16,710 nucleotides of DNA from NCBI GenBank assembly GCA_041743655.1, contig JBGTMJ010000037.1:1-16710 (forward strand). Reading direction: 5' to 3'. A program made the position numbers and the translations under genes. The notes below the pieces were generated by a model, which was not told the origin of the DNA, did not search any database, and was given only the letters and a program-made list of their open reading frames with translations. This DNA comes from JARIHD01 sp041743655. Its GTDB lineage: Bacteria > Patescibacteriota > Saccharimonadia > Saccharimonadales > UBA4665. This document shows positions 1 to 6,686 of the stretch, piece by piece. How positions within the stretch are numbered: the stretch's first letter is position 1; every line of letters starts with the position of its first letter.

Positions 1-50
1 CACACGACTCATCCCAAGAAACAGCTCAGCTTCTTCCGAATCTGGCATGA
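1..50 (+). CDS. Probable 3' end of an upstream gene (partial)
   Basis: Frame 3 reads HDSSQETAQLLPNLA and then stops at TGA (48-50), seven bases before a strong terminator hairpin. The other two plus-strand frames run through the hairpin, which makes them less likely to be coding. Only 15 residues are visible, so no product can be named. The call rests on the stop codon lying directly before the terminator. Confidence 0.4.
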   Translation, partial: HDSSQETAQLLPNLA

Positions 51-56
51 ACTACT

Positions 57-91
57 ACAGCAGGCCAGCTTACGCCGGCCTGCTGTTCTTC
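57..91 (+). terminator. Rho-independent-type terminator hairpin
   Basis: A perfect 10-bp stem (ACAGCAGGCC at 57-66 pairing with GGCCTGCTGT at 77-86) encloses a 10-nt loop and is followed by TTCTT. The T tract is short. It sits seven bases after the TGA of the probable gene end at the left edge, and it insulates that gene from the MFS region. Confidence 0.75.
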
Positions 92-121
92 CGGATGGGT
101 AGTTTCAATGTGTAGGTGGGT

Positions 122-204
122 CAGGGACGTACCTCGCAAAACTCAGAAAGATGTTTAAATTGGCTATTATGCCATGAGACTGGATCTTGCGAGGTACGTC
201 CTTG
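122..204. repeat. 83-bp palindromic element, copy 1
   Basis: The left arm contains GGACGTACCTCGCAA (125-139) and the right arm its exact complement TTGCGAGGTACGTCC (187-201). Pairing extends outward to C122/G204 with one G-T wobble. The total length of 83 bp equals that of copy 2 at 1735-1817. Read in reverse complement, this copy aligns with copy 2 without gaps: the arms and about 10 bases inside the right arm are conserved and the core has diverged. The core (in that reading) has a small nested hairpin TGGC-ATAATA-GCCA. I cannot name the family. A MITE-like or REP-like dispersed palindrome, or a structured RNA or terminator element, are both possible. Confidence 0.8.
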
Positions 205-303
205 TGCTTCTTGTGCTTAAATTTGAAGTAATTATGCCTGAGGTGGGGGGAGACTTGTGCCGAGAACCAGGTTGAAACTTTAATACATGGCAAGGTAGAC
301 TTT

Positions 304-312
304 TGTTATCAT
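304..312 (+). promoter_or_regulatory. Candidate extended -10 promoter for the MFS gene
   Basis: TGTTATCAT matches the extended -10 pattern TGnTANNNT. The predicted transcription start near 319 lies just before the GTG at 325. No good -35 is seen at the expected distance. Confidence 0.35.
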
Positions 313-324
313 AAGAACATTAGG

Positions 325-1656
325 GTGGATGAGTATGTTCTTAAGACAGTCATGAAAACATTTTATAATCTTCTTGTTAACACGCTTATTGCATCGGCGA
401 CCAATAACTTTCTATGGTTTGCGCTAACGTTTTGGGCATACCTGGAGACGCGGTCAGTCCTGGCGACATCCATAATCGGCGGAGCCTATATGCTTTTCTC
501 GGCAATCTTCGGACTCTTTTTCGGTACCTTTGTTGATCATCACAAAAAGAAGATAGCCATGCTGTATTCCAGTATTGCATCACTTGGTGCGTTTGGTTTG
601 GCAACGCTGCTTTATATACTGGTACCAAAAGCCGAGCTACTTGAGCTTAATAGTATTGCGTTCTGGGGATTTGTCTTTCTGATACTGTTTGGAGCAGTAG
701 CAGGGAATATGCGTGCCATTGCGCTTTCAACTACGGTTACTATGCTGGTTCCAGAAGACCGACACGATAAAGCAAACGGTTTGGTAGGTACCATTAACGG
801 AGTATCATTTGCTATTACGTCTGTATTCAGTGGTCTGGCGATCGGTTTCCTCGGGATGGGCTGGTCGCTTGGTATTGCCGTAGGCTTAACGCTCGCGGCA
901 GCGATACACCTGCTCACTATTCGCATACCCGAACAGGAGCCTAAACATGAGTCAGACCATCCTAAAAAGATGGATATCAAAGGCACCATCAAGGCGATAC
1001 ATTTGGTCCACGGGCTGATGGCTCTTATATTTTTTGCGACATTCAATAATTTTTTAGGCGGAGTGTTCATGTCCTTGATGGACCCGTATGGTTTGACGCT
1101 CGTATCGGTTGAGACCTGGGGAACGTTATGGGGTGTCATCAGCCTTGGCTTTATAGCGGGCGGGCTTATCGTTGCCAAAAAAGGCTTGGGCAAAAGTCCG
1201 CTGAGGACACTTTTTCTGGCAAATATCGTGATGTGGATTATCTGCATCCTGTTCCCGCTGCGCTCCTCAATTATTATGCTGACGATTGGCATGGTGATTT
1301 ATATGTGTCTAATCCCTGTCGTGGAAGCTTCGGAACAGACGATTATCCAAAGCGTCGTGCCGTTTAAAAGGCAAGGCCGCGTGTTCGGCTTTGCACAGAG
1401 TATTGAGTCTGCCGCCTCGCCAATTACAGCGTTCCTGATTGGACCGATTGCACAATTCTGGGTAATACCATACATGAGTACAGGAGGTGGTGCCGATGCG
1501 ATTGGTAGTTGGTTCGGCACAGGCCCTGAACGCGGTATGGCGCTCATATTTATCGTGGCAGGAATCATAGGTCTGACCGTGACGATTACTACGATGTTTT
1601 CTCGTTCATACCGTATGTTATCGGGCTACAATGTAAAGGCAAGTAGTTCTTCTTAA
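325..1656 (+). CDS. Major facilitator superfamily (MFS) transporter
   Basis: This 443-aa protein is very hydrophobic, with about 12 predicted membrane helices in two halves and a charged loop near residues 205-220, as expected for an MFS carrier. The loop after helix 2 holds a motif-A-like segment (GTFVDHHKKK), a variant of GxxxDRxGRK. The substrate cannot be read from sequence; drug or metabolite efflux is typical of the nearest groups by appearance. The start is uncertain. GTG at 325 has AGGG directly against it. ATG at 352 (MKTFYNLL) would start closer to helix 1 but has no Shine-Dalgarno; it would give 434 aa. The gene stands alone between two 83-bp palindromes, which may mean it moved as a cassette. 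Confidence 0.85.
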   Translation: MDEYVLKTVMKTFYNLLVNTLIASATNNFLWFALTFWAYLETRSVLATSIIGGAYMLFSAIFGLFFGTFVDHHKKKIAMLYSSIASLGAFGLATLLYILVPKAELLELNSIAFWGFVFLILFGAVAGNMRAIALSTTVTMLVPEDRHDKANGLVGTINGVSFAITSVFSGLAIGFLGMGWSLGIAVGLTLAAAIHLLTIRIPEQEPKHESDHPKKMDIKGTIKAIHLVHGLMALIFFATFNNFLGGVFMSLMDPYGLTLVSVETWGTLWGVISLGFIAGGLIVAKKGLGKSPLRTLFLANIVMWIICILFPLRSSIIMLTIGMVIYMCLIPVVEASEQTIIQSVVPFKRQGRVFGFAQSIESAASPITAFLIGPIAQFWVIPYMSTGGGADAIGSWFGTGPERGMALIFIVAGIIGLTVTITTMFSRSYRMLSGYNVKASSSS

Positions 1657-1734
1657 TTTTTATTTGCTAATTCCAAATTGAGCTGCCTCCTGACCGAGTG
1701 ACGACAGACCAGACTTGTTATTACAAGGGTATTA

Positions 1735-1817
1735 CAAGGACGTACGTCGCAAAGTGGTCAATTATTGTCTGATAAGTTACTACACAATATTTTTGAATTT
1801 TGCGAGGTACGTCCTTG
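1735..1817. repeat. 83-bp palindromic element, copy 2
   Basis: The arms are CAAGGACGTACGTCGCAAA (1735-1753) and TTTGCGAGGTACGTCCTTG (1799-1817), 19 bp with one G-G mismatch (1746/1806). It is identical in length to copy 1 and inverted relative to it, judged by the conserved bases just inside the right arm. The core can form its own inner pairing (ATTGT with ACAAT, flanked by TCAA with TTGA). It starts 79 bp after the MFS stop codon, where no other terminator is visible, so it could also act as a large terminator-like hairpin. Confidence 0.8.
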
Positions 1818-1894
1818 GGATTCATGGGATTTTGGGATTCTTAGCTGACTCCCGACAGGAGGCTTTGGGCCATTCACAAAAACCTTCTCTGTTT

Positions 1895-1932
1895 GAGGTA
1901 CGACCTTTGAAATTCTACGACCTTTGAAATTC
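1895..1932. repeat. Solo arm remnant plus 17-bp tandem duplication
   Basis: GAGGTACGACCTT (1895-1907) matches 12 of 13 bases of the right arm of the 83-bp elements but has no partner arm. Overlapping it, the 17-mer TACGACCTTTGAAATTC occurs twice in immediate succession (1899-1915 and 1916-1932) without mismatch. This looks like a decayed third element followed by a recent slippage duplication. Confidence 0.7.
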
Positions 1933-1976
1933 CAAAAATGGCGTGGCTTTGGGCTGGTAGTCTTCGTATGGAAATT

Positions 1977-1985
1977 TGGTAAAAT
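1977..1985 (+). promoter_or_regulatory. Extended -10 promoter for the VOC/TfoX-like unit
   Basis: TGGTAAAAT fits TGnTANNNT. It predicts a start near 1992 and a leader of about 30 nt containing the Shine-Dalgarno of the next gene. No clear -35 is seen. Confidence 0.5.
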
Positions 1986-2022
1986 AAAAACAGCAGTAAT
2001 TAAAATTATGGAGGTAAGCCAT

Positions 2023-2415
2023 ATGAACAAAGTAGTACATTTTGAAGTTCCGTTTGATGACAAACAGCGGGCAAAGCAATTTTATGGCGAAGCGTTTGGC
2101 TGGCAAATTGACGAGATGCCAGAGATTGGCTATATCAGCCTCACAACAACACCTGCAGACGACAAAGGTTACCCAACAGAGCCAGGAGGGATTAACGGCG
2201 GACTGGTAGAGCGAAGCCAAGATACCCCCGCCCCCATTATTACTATCGGCGTTGATTCGGTAGACAACTATATTAAAAAAGTTGAGGCGGCAGGCGGAAA
2301 ATTAATGTCGCCAAAGGGCGAAGTACCAGATATGGGCTATTTTGCCTACGTCAAAGATACCGAGAACAACATAATAGGCCTCTGGCAGGACTTTCAAGAG
2401 AATCCGAAGAGCTAA
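2023..2415 (+). CDS. VOC-superfamily (glyoxalase/bleomycin-resistance fold) protein
   Basis: This 130-aa protein has two paired betaalpha-beta-beta-beta modules typical of the vicinal oxygen chelate fold. It opens VVHFEVPFDD (His6 is a usual metal-ligand position), followed by a helix (AKQFYGEAFGW), the PGGINGG turn, and a second module (VDNYIKKVEAAGGK ... GYFAYVKDTENNIIGLWQ). Small single-domain members of this kind are common and mostly uncharacterised; the reaction is unknown. The start is set at ATG 2023 because a strong Shine-Dalgarno, GGAGGT (2010-2015), lies 7 nt upstream. The reading frame stays open upstream to 1924, but that stretch covers the tandem repeat and promoter and is not expected to be coding. 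It is followed after 14 bp by the TfoX-like gene, so the two are probably cotranscribed. Confidence 0.85.
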   Translation: MNKVVHFEVPFDDKQRAKQFYGEAFGWQIDEMPEIGYISLTTTPADDKGYPTEPGGINGGLVERSQDTPAPIITIGVDSVDNYIKKVEAAGGKLMSPKGEVPDMGYFAYVKDTENNIIGLWQDFQENPKS

Positions 2416-2429
2416 AGTAGGATAAAAAT

Positions 2430-2768
2430 ATGGCCTATAGCGAAGAAATTGCAGCTAAAATAAGAAAAGCTCTTGCCAAAGAAAAGGTGGAAGAAAAAAA
2501 GATGTTTGGCGGCCTTGCTTTTATGGTACGTGGCAAGATGTGTGTAACTACCGGTAGTCTTAGTGGCCCTATTCCCCACGCTATGATGGTGCGGATAAAT
2601 CCCGAAGTGCACGAAGAGCTGCTAAAAAGAAAAGGAACGCGCACCGCAATAATGAGAGGAAAAGAATACAGAGGTTGGATATTTCTTACGCACGAGGCGA
2701 TTCAGTCGGAAAAAGATTTTAAAGACTGGATAGATTTAGCGTTAGCGTGGAATAAAATGGCTACGTAA
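2430..2768 (+). CDS. TfoX N-terminal domain protein
   Basis: This 112-aa protein matches the TfoX N-terminal domain along its whole length. Recognisable features are the MFGGLAFMVRGKMCV strand pair near residues 25-40, the MMVRINPE segment, and a C-terminal MRGKEYRGWIFL motif followed by a helix. In gamma-proteobacteria TfoX is a competence regulator with a second C-terminal domain. Stand-alone N-terminal-domain proteins like this one are widespread and mostly of unknown role, so competence function should not be assumed. The Shine-Dalgarno AGGA (2419-2422) is 7 nt before ATG. The gene follows the VOC gene in an operon and converges on a small helix-hairpin-helix gene whose stop is only 4 bp away. 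Confidence 0.85.
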   Translation: MAYSEEIAAKIRKALAKEKVEEKKMFGGLAFMVRGKMCVTTGSLSGPIPHAMMVRINPEVHEELLKRKGTRTAIMRGKEYRGWIFLTHEAIQSEKDFKDWIDLALAWNKMAT

Positions 2769-2772
2769 AAAC

Positions 2773-2968
2773 TTATTTCTTAAAAGACAATCCTTTAGCT
2801 TTTAGTGTTTCTCGCAATATCCTAACGGCTTTTGGCCCTATGCCGTGAATTGCCAAAAGCTCACCTTCGGTATATCTTGTAAGCTGCGAAAGCTTGGTGA
2901 TGCCTTCTCCACCAAGCGCACTGGAAGCAGGTGTGCCTATTTTCGGAGACTCACCGCTATTTTTTCAT
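2773..2968 (-). pseudogene. Small helix-hairpin-helix (RNA polymerase alpha-CTD-like) protein, frameshifted at codon 2-3
   Basis: The minus strand encodes an intact helix-hairpin-helix domain: IGTPASSALGGEGITKLSQL, then a helix with GELLAIHGIGPKAVRILRETL, ending KGLSFKK and TAA (2775-2773). The pattern resembles the C-terminal domain of RNA polymerase alpha. That frame has no start codon. It opens just after a TGA, while an ATG (2968-2966) lies one base out of frame directly before a run of six A residues (2965-2960 on this strand). Removing one A gives a clean 64-aa protein beginning MKNSGESPKIG. As written, the ATG frame stops at codon 4. The gene may be a recent pseudogene, a homopolymer sequencing error, or one rescued by slippage. 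No convincing Shine-Dalgarno precedes the ATG. It is convergent with the TfoX-like gene. Confidence 0.65.
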
Positions 2969-2987
2969 CCCGTTAAGAGGTATTTAC

Positions 2988-3021
2988 AAAAGAAAAAGAC
3001 CGTTGTATAGCAATACGGTCT
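2988..3021 (-). terminator. Rho-independent terminator of tRNA-Gln
   Basis: On the minus strand a stem AGACCGT/ACGGTCT with a short bulged upper extension is followed directly by TTTTTCTTTT. It begins about 20 bases after the tRNA CCA end. Confidence 0.8.
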
Positions 3022-3040
3022 ATCTCTGTTAAACAGCTAC

Positions 3041-3115
3041 TGGCTGGCGAGGTAGGATTCGAACCTACGATCTCATGCTCCAGAGGCACGCGCCTTACCA
3101 CTTGGCCACTCGCCA
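3041..3115 (-). tRNA. tRNA-Gln, anticodon CTG, CCA encoded
   Basis: The 75-nt sequence folds into a full cloverleaf on the minus strand. The acceptor stem TGGCGAG/CTCGCCA is perfect, with the U1-A72 pair typical of tRNA-Gln. The D-arm is GCC/GGC and the anticodon stem CGTGC/GCATG contains one G-T pair. The anticodon loop CTCTGGA places CTG at 34-36. The T-arm is GTAGG/CCTAC with loop TTCGAAT. The 3' end GCCA is encoded in the DNA. The gene is monocistronic, with its own promoter and terminator. CTG reads the codon CAG. Confidence 0.93.
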
Positions 3116-3137
3116 TCGTATCTTAACGACAGGGGGC

Positions 3138-3166
3138 ATTGTAGCAAAGCGCAGACAGTATTTCCA
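3138..3166 (-). promoter_or_regulatory. Promoter of tRNA-Gln
   Basis: Minus-strand TGGAAA (-35, 3166-3161), a 17-bp spacer, and TACAAT (-10, 3143-3138) preceded by TGC as an extended -10. The predicted start near 3131 gives a leader of about 16 nt before the tRNA. Confidence 0.75.
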
Positions 3167-3178
3167 GCCTCTATATCT

Positions 3179-3853
3179 TTAAGAAAGGTCGTAAGTCTCA
3201 CCCTGCAGTATTAAGGGATGGTAGATAGATAGGTGTTTCCAGCAGCTTGCTTGAATAGCAAACCCATCGAGTTGATGACATGTTTTATCCTCGTACTCTT
3301 TAAAAGGGGCAATTACAAATTGGCTCTTATGGCAAGACATGGCCGCGAGCTTGAGTTTGCGTGAATCCTCAGTTGCGACTAAGGCATGGCTACCGCCTTG
3401 TAAATTATTGAGCGCTAGCAGAGTAAGGTGCTTCCCGTATTGTTCGTTCAGTATCCCAATTGCCGTTTCTGCGGCGTTGTGGGTTGCTACATGGTCCGGA
3501 TGGTTATCGTAGCCATCACGCCCCAAAGTAAAGACCCGGAAAACGTCATGTCGGTTTACAAACGTAATAATCTGTTCAGTCATATCAGGTAAGTGCTTAG
3601 TAAGGTTACCATCAGGCAGACCTAAGTATGTTTGTTGCTTGAGGGTGAGCCCAAGACAAGCCAACCCACGCTCAGATTCTTGCTTACGTTTACGCTCTAC
3701 GATGAAAGTAGGATCGTTTGTATAGTTGAGCGTGGTCTCCTCGCCGTCAGTGGCGACCAGCGCGTTTGCGCTACCCGCACACCGCAAGACGGCGTAAGCC
3801 ATCATAGTTTCGATATCGTCCGGGTGTGCGGCTATGAATAAAGTCTTCTTCAT
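3179..3853 (-). CDS. PIG-L (LmbE-like) family deacetylase
   Basis: This 224-aa protein carries the hallmark motifs of zinc-dependent N-acetylglucosaminyl deacetylases of the PIG-L family. AHPDD is at residues 9-13 (His and Asp bind zinc; the second Asp is the general base). TDGEE is near residue 35 and HPDH at 118-121 supplies another zinc histidine. The basic RKRKQE segment (near 54-59) matches the helix usually found between them. Members remove acetyl groups from GlcNAc-linked sugars, mycothiol precursors or similar compounds; the substrate here is unknown. There is no signal peptide, so it is likely cytoplasmic. The start ATG is directly followed by KKTLFIAAHPDD, the normal N-terminus of the family. 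It is divergent from the P-type ATPase across a 117-bp region. A TATACT on the minus strand (3893-3888) could be its -10, but this is weak. Confidence 0.88.
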   Translation of the reverse strand: MKKTLFIAAHPDDIETMMAYAVLRCAGSANALVATDGEETTLNYTNDPTFIVERKRKQESERGLACLGLTLKQQTYLGLPDGNLTKHLPDMTEQIITFVNRHDVFRVFTLGRDGYDNHPDHVATHNAAETAIGILNEQYGKHLTLLALNNLQGGSHALVATEDSRKLKLAAMSCHKSQFVIAPFKEYEDKTCHQLDGFAIQASCWKHLSIYHPLILQGETYDLS

Positions 3854-3952
3854 GTTTTCTAGTAGCAGTTATAAGTATCTATAAAGAGTATACAGATAAG
3901 AAACGTAAACGTTGAGCGGGTACATACCATGATCGGACATACAAAACACTAA

Positions 3953-3961
3953 TGATACAAT
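3953..3961 (+). promoter_or_regulatory. Extended -10 promoter, predicted leaderless start for the P-type ATPase
   Basis: TGATACAAT fits TGnTANNNT and ends 9 nt before the ATG at 3971. A second hexamer, TATACT, overlaps its end (3961-3966). There is no Shine-Dalgarno between promoter and ATG, so transcription should begin at or within a few bases of the start codon. Confidence 0.55.
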
Positions 3962-3970
3962 ATACTCTGT

Positions 3971-6517
3971 ATGCCCGAAACAAATACAAACAGAAATCAG
4001 CATATTTATAATGTTGAAATTGAAGATGCACTCCAGGCGTTTAGGTCTTCTGCCCAAGGCCTAAGCGACCGAGAGGCCGCAAAACGGTTGTATGAATACG
4101 GCCCTAATGCGCTTCACCCAAAGAAAGAACCTTGGCTCAAGCGGTTAATCGAGCCGTTTTCAAGCGCGTTTGTACTGGTATTACTGTTTGCGTTGGGCTT
4201 AAGCGTTATCGAACATAAGACAGTTGATGCTGTGATTATCGGTGTTATTGTCGGGGTGAACGCTCTTATATTCTACTTCCAGCAATATTCGGTCAGCAGG
4301 GTGCTCAAAACGCTCAGGCAACAAGATGTAGCTCACGTACATGTGTTAAGGGACGGTGAAACCAAGGAAATCAACAGCGAACACCTGACCTATGGTGACA
4401 TTATTCATGTCGAAGAAGGCATGAAGATACCGGCTGATGGCCGTTTGATAGAAGCCAATCAGGTGCATGCCGACGAGGCCTTGCTGACGGGTGAATCGTT
4501 GCCGGTACATAAGCATGCGGGTGCCATTGACGGTGAAAAGCAGCTCTACGACCAAAAGAACATGCTGTTTAAAGGCACGTACATTAAGGGTGGTAGCGGA
4601 TTTATGTTGGTGACCGGTATTGGTAACCAGACTGAGCTGGGGAGCATTAGTACACTCGCCAGTATGGCCGATATGGGCAAGTCGCCTATTGAGCGCAAAA
4701 TAGATGACCTTACTCGTAAACTTATCATCGCCATTGCCTGTGCTGCCGCTTTGGCGCTGGCTTTGGCAATCTACCGGGGCATTGCGGTTGAAGAAGCTTT
4801 ACGCTTCAGTCTGGTGATCGTTGTCTCGGCTGTACCTGAAGGGTTGCCGGTAGCACTGACCATTGTGTTACTGCTCAGTGCCCGACGTATGGCCAAGGTG
4901 CATGCACTCGTCAAAAAGATATCCAGTATTGAAACCATGGGTGCGCTAACGATGATAGTGACCGACAAAACAGGTACGATTACCCAGAACAAGCTTTCGG
5001 TCGCCGACAAACACACCACGCATGGTACCCCGCATACGTTTGATGAAGTTATGCGGGCCAGTTTGAACGGCAATGGTGACCATGCTGGTGATTCGCTTGA
5101 TCAGATACTCCGTGATGCAGTGCCCCACATTGAGGTGCCAGCAACGTGGCATAAAGTGAAAGAGTTTGCGTTCAACCAGCAATTGCGGGCGAGTGGCATT
5201 GTGTGGCAGCATAACGAAGGCTACACCCTGTTTATTAAAGGTGCACCAGAACATGTACTAAGCCACTGTAAGGTTCATCATCGTAACGATAGCCGCGTCT
5301 TGCAAGCTTTAGAGGACTTTACCGGCCGTGGGTATCGTACTATTGCGTTTGCCCACAAGGACTTGCGGGCAGTACCTGCTGCTTTAGACCACACTGCATT
5401 GAGTGACATGGCTTTTGATGGCTTTGTCGGTATGGCCGACCAACTAAGACCACAGATTAGTCAGGCGGTCGTGGAGGCGCATCGCGCTGGAGTAAAGATA
5501 GTGATGTTAACTGGTGACCATGTGGTCACAGCAGGCTTTATCGCAAACCAGGTAGGTATTGTCGAACATGAGGGCCAAGTGAGGGATAGTGCGATACTGG
5601 CAAACGGCAATACGGACGACATATATGCAGCACTCCAGACAACGCGTGTATTTGGAAGGGTTCTGCCGGAGCATAAGTATGCGCTGCTTAAGGCGCTAAA
5701 AGGCAAAGAAATTACGGCTATGACTGGTGACGGCGTCAATGACATACCGGCGCTTGTTGAAGCCGATGCCAGTGTTGCCATGGGTGGTGGTACTGATGCT
5801 GCTAAAGATGCTAGTGACATTGTGCTCCTGGACAACAATTTCCACACTATTGTATCGGCCATGAAAGTCGGTCGTACGGCATTGGCAAATATTCGTAAGA
5901 TGCTTATATATCTGCTTGGCACAAGCTCCGGCGAAGTATTAACCATGATATTTGCCCTTATTCTAGGCATACCACTGCCCGTAGCAGCTATCCAGATCTT
6001 ATGGATAAACCTGGTTACCGACGGAGTATCGGTTATCCCACTAGGCTTGAGCCCGGCTGAACCGCGACAGATGCTACAGCCGCCTCGTCACCCAGATGCC
6101 CCACTTTTAAATACCCGGCAAGTTACTCGAATACTTACCATGAGTATCGTCATGAGCGTCAGCGTACTACTGGTGTTTACGCATAATTTAGACAAGGGTC
6201 ACGTATACGCCCAGACTCTGGCATTCCTAAGTCTAATTGTAGTGCAGTGGGCCAATGCCCTTAACGTCAATGTTGAGTATAAGTCGTGGATTTATAACTT
6301 CGTTAGGCCTAATTTCAAGTTATGGGCAGCAATAGGGGCTTCTATCTTGTTGCAGGTGGTCGTGTTTATGACACCACTTGGTAAGTATCTGGAGGTAGTC
6401 CCAGTAGTATGGCAGGATGCAGTAATTGCGATTGTAGTACCCGTCATAGCGGTACTTATTGCCGTTGACATCCACAAATTCATCTGGCAGCGTCTTTCCA
6501 AAAGTGTAAAGCTTTAG
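3971..6517 (+). CDS. P-type cation ATPase, calcium-type (P2A-like)
   Basis: The 848-aa protein has the complete P-type layout: N-terminal cation-ATPase domain (about 10-80), TGES in the actuator domain (173-176), PEGLP in helix 4 (289-293), phosphorylation motif DKTGT (Asp332), nucleotide-site KGAPE (423-427), TGD (514-516) and hinge TGDGVND (585-591), then a C-terminal helix block. PEGLP together with NLVTDG in helix 6 (Asn680, Asp684) matches the calcium pumps of the SERCA/PMR1 group. In helix 5 Glu655 is present, but the position of the SERCA site-I asparagine is a serine (GTSSGEV). That hints at a single ion site, as in PMR1-type pumps, and manganese transport is possible. It probably exports Ca2+ or Mn2+ across the cytoplasmic membrane. 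Length is normal for the family. The mRNA is probably leaderless. Confidence 0.93.
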   Translation: MPETNTNRNQHIYNVEIEDALQAFRSSAQGLSDREAAKRLYEYGPNALHPKKEPWLKRLIEPFSSAFVLVLLFALGLSVIEHKTVDAVIIGVIVGVNALIFYFQQYSVSRVLKTLRQQDVAHVHVLRDGETKEINSEHLTYGDIIHVEEGMKIPADGRLIEANQVHADEALLTGESLPVHKHAGAIDGEKQLYDQKNMLFKGTYIKGGSGFMLVTGIGNQTELGSISTLASMADMGKSPIERKIDDLTRKLIIAIACAAALALALAIYRGIAVEEALRFSLVIVVSAVPEGLPVALTIVLLLSARRMAKVHALVKKISSIETMGALTMIVTDKTGTITQNKLSVADKHTTHGTPHTFDEVMRASLNGNGDHAGDSLDQILRDAVPHIEVPATWHKVKEFAFNQQLRASGIVWQHNEGYTLFIKGAPEHVLSHCKVHHRNDSRVLQALEDFTGRGYRTIAFAHKDLRAVPAALDHTALSDMAFDGFVGMADQLRPQISQAVVEAHRAGVKIVMLTGDHVVTAGFIANQVGIVEHEGQVRDSAILANGNTDDIYAALQTTRVFGRVLPEHKYALLKALKGKEITAMTGDGVNDIPALVEADASVAMGGGTDAAKDASDIVLLDNNFHTIVSAMKVGRTALANIRKMLIYLLGTSSGEVLTMIFALILGIPLPVAAIQILWINLVTDGVSVIPLGLSPAEPRQMLQPPRHPDAPLLNTRQVTRILTMSIVMSVSVLLVFTHNLDKGHVYAQTLAFLSLIVVQWANALNVNVEYKSWIYNFVRPNFKLWAAIGASILLQVVVFMTPLGKYLEVVPVVWQDAVIAIVVPVIAVLIAVDIHKFIWQRLSKSVKL

Positions 6518-6686
6518 TGCACAGTAAGCATTTCTTGATAGCACGCATGTGACGACTCAAAATTTTCTTTTATAAGCGCATCAACTTGCTTGAACCTCGC
6601 CCGCCCCATATACAGTCAAACCTCAGTTTAAGTCACTTCGGCAAAGAGGGGCTACCTTGGGAGCAGGTGGTGCAGGCTTAGAAGCG
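6518..6686. other. Intergenic gap between convergent genes
   Basis: This 169-bp stretch separates the P-type ATPase from the convergent ABC permease. I see no open frame, RNA gene or clear terminator stem in it. Confidence 0.5.

Noticed and set aside
105..293. Two short frames across the palindromes (105-293 minus and 1715-1927 plus) share a peptide pattern KDVxRK ... IFLxFARYV with equal spacing
   Set aside because: The shared residues come from the repeat arms and adjoining conserved bases. The middle residues are unrelated and neither frame has a ribosome-binding site, so they are translations of the repeat and not genes.
612..1292. Long open frame (226 codons) antisense to the MFS gene
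   Set aside because: It lies wholly inside a clear transporter gene, has no domain-like composition and no start signal. It reflects codon bias in the opposite frame.
122..1817. CRISPR array or CIRCE heat-shock operator as identity of the palindromes
   Set aside because: Only two full copies lie 1.5 kb apart with no repeat-spacer series, and the arms do not match the CIRCE sequence or its 9-bp spacer.
2430..2768. Calling the TfoX-like gene a competence regulator
   Set aside because: Only the N-terminal domain is present. Such single-domain proteins are common and their role in competence is not established.
2965..2967. UGA recoding (UGA=Gly) as an explanation for the start-less helix-hairpin-helix frame
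   Set aside because: Reading through the TGA reaches no start codon, and TGA is a true stop in the ABC ATPase and probably the gene at the left edge.
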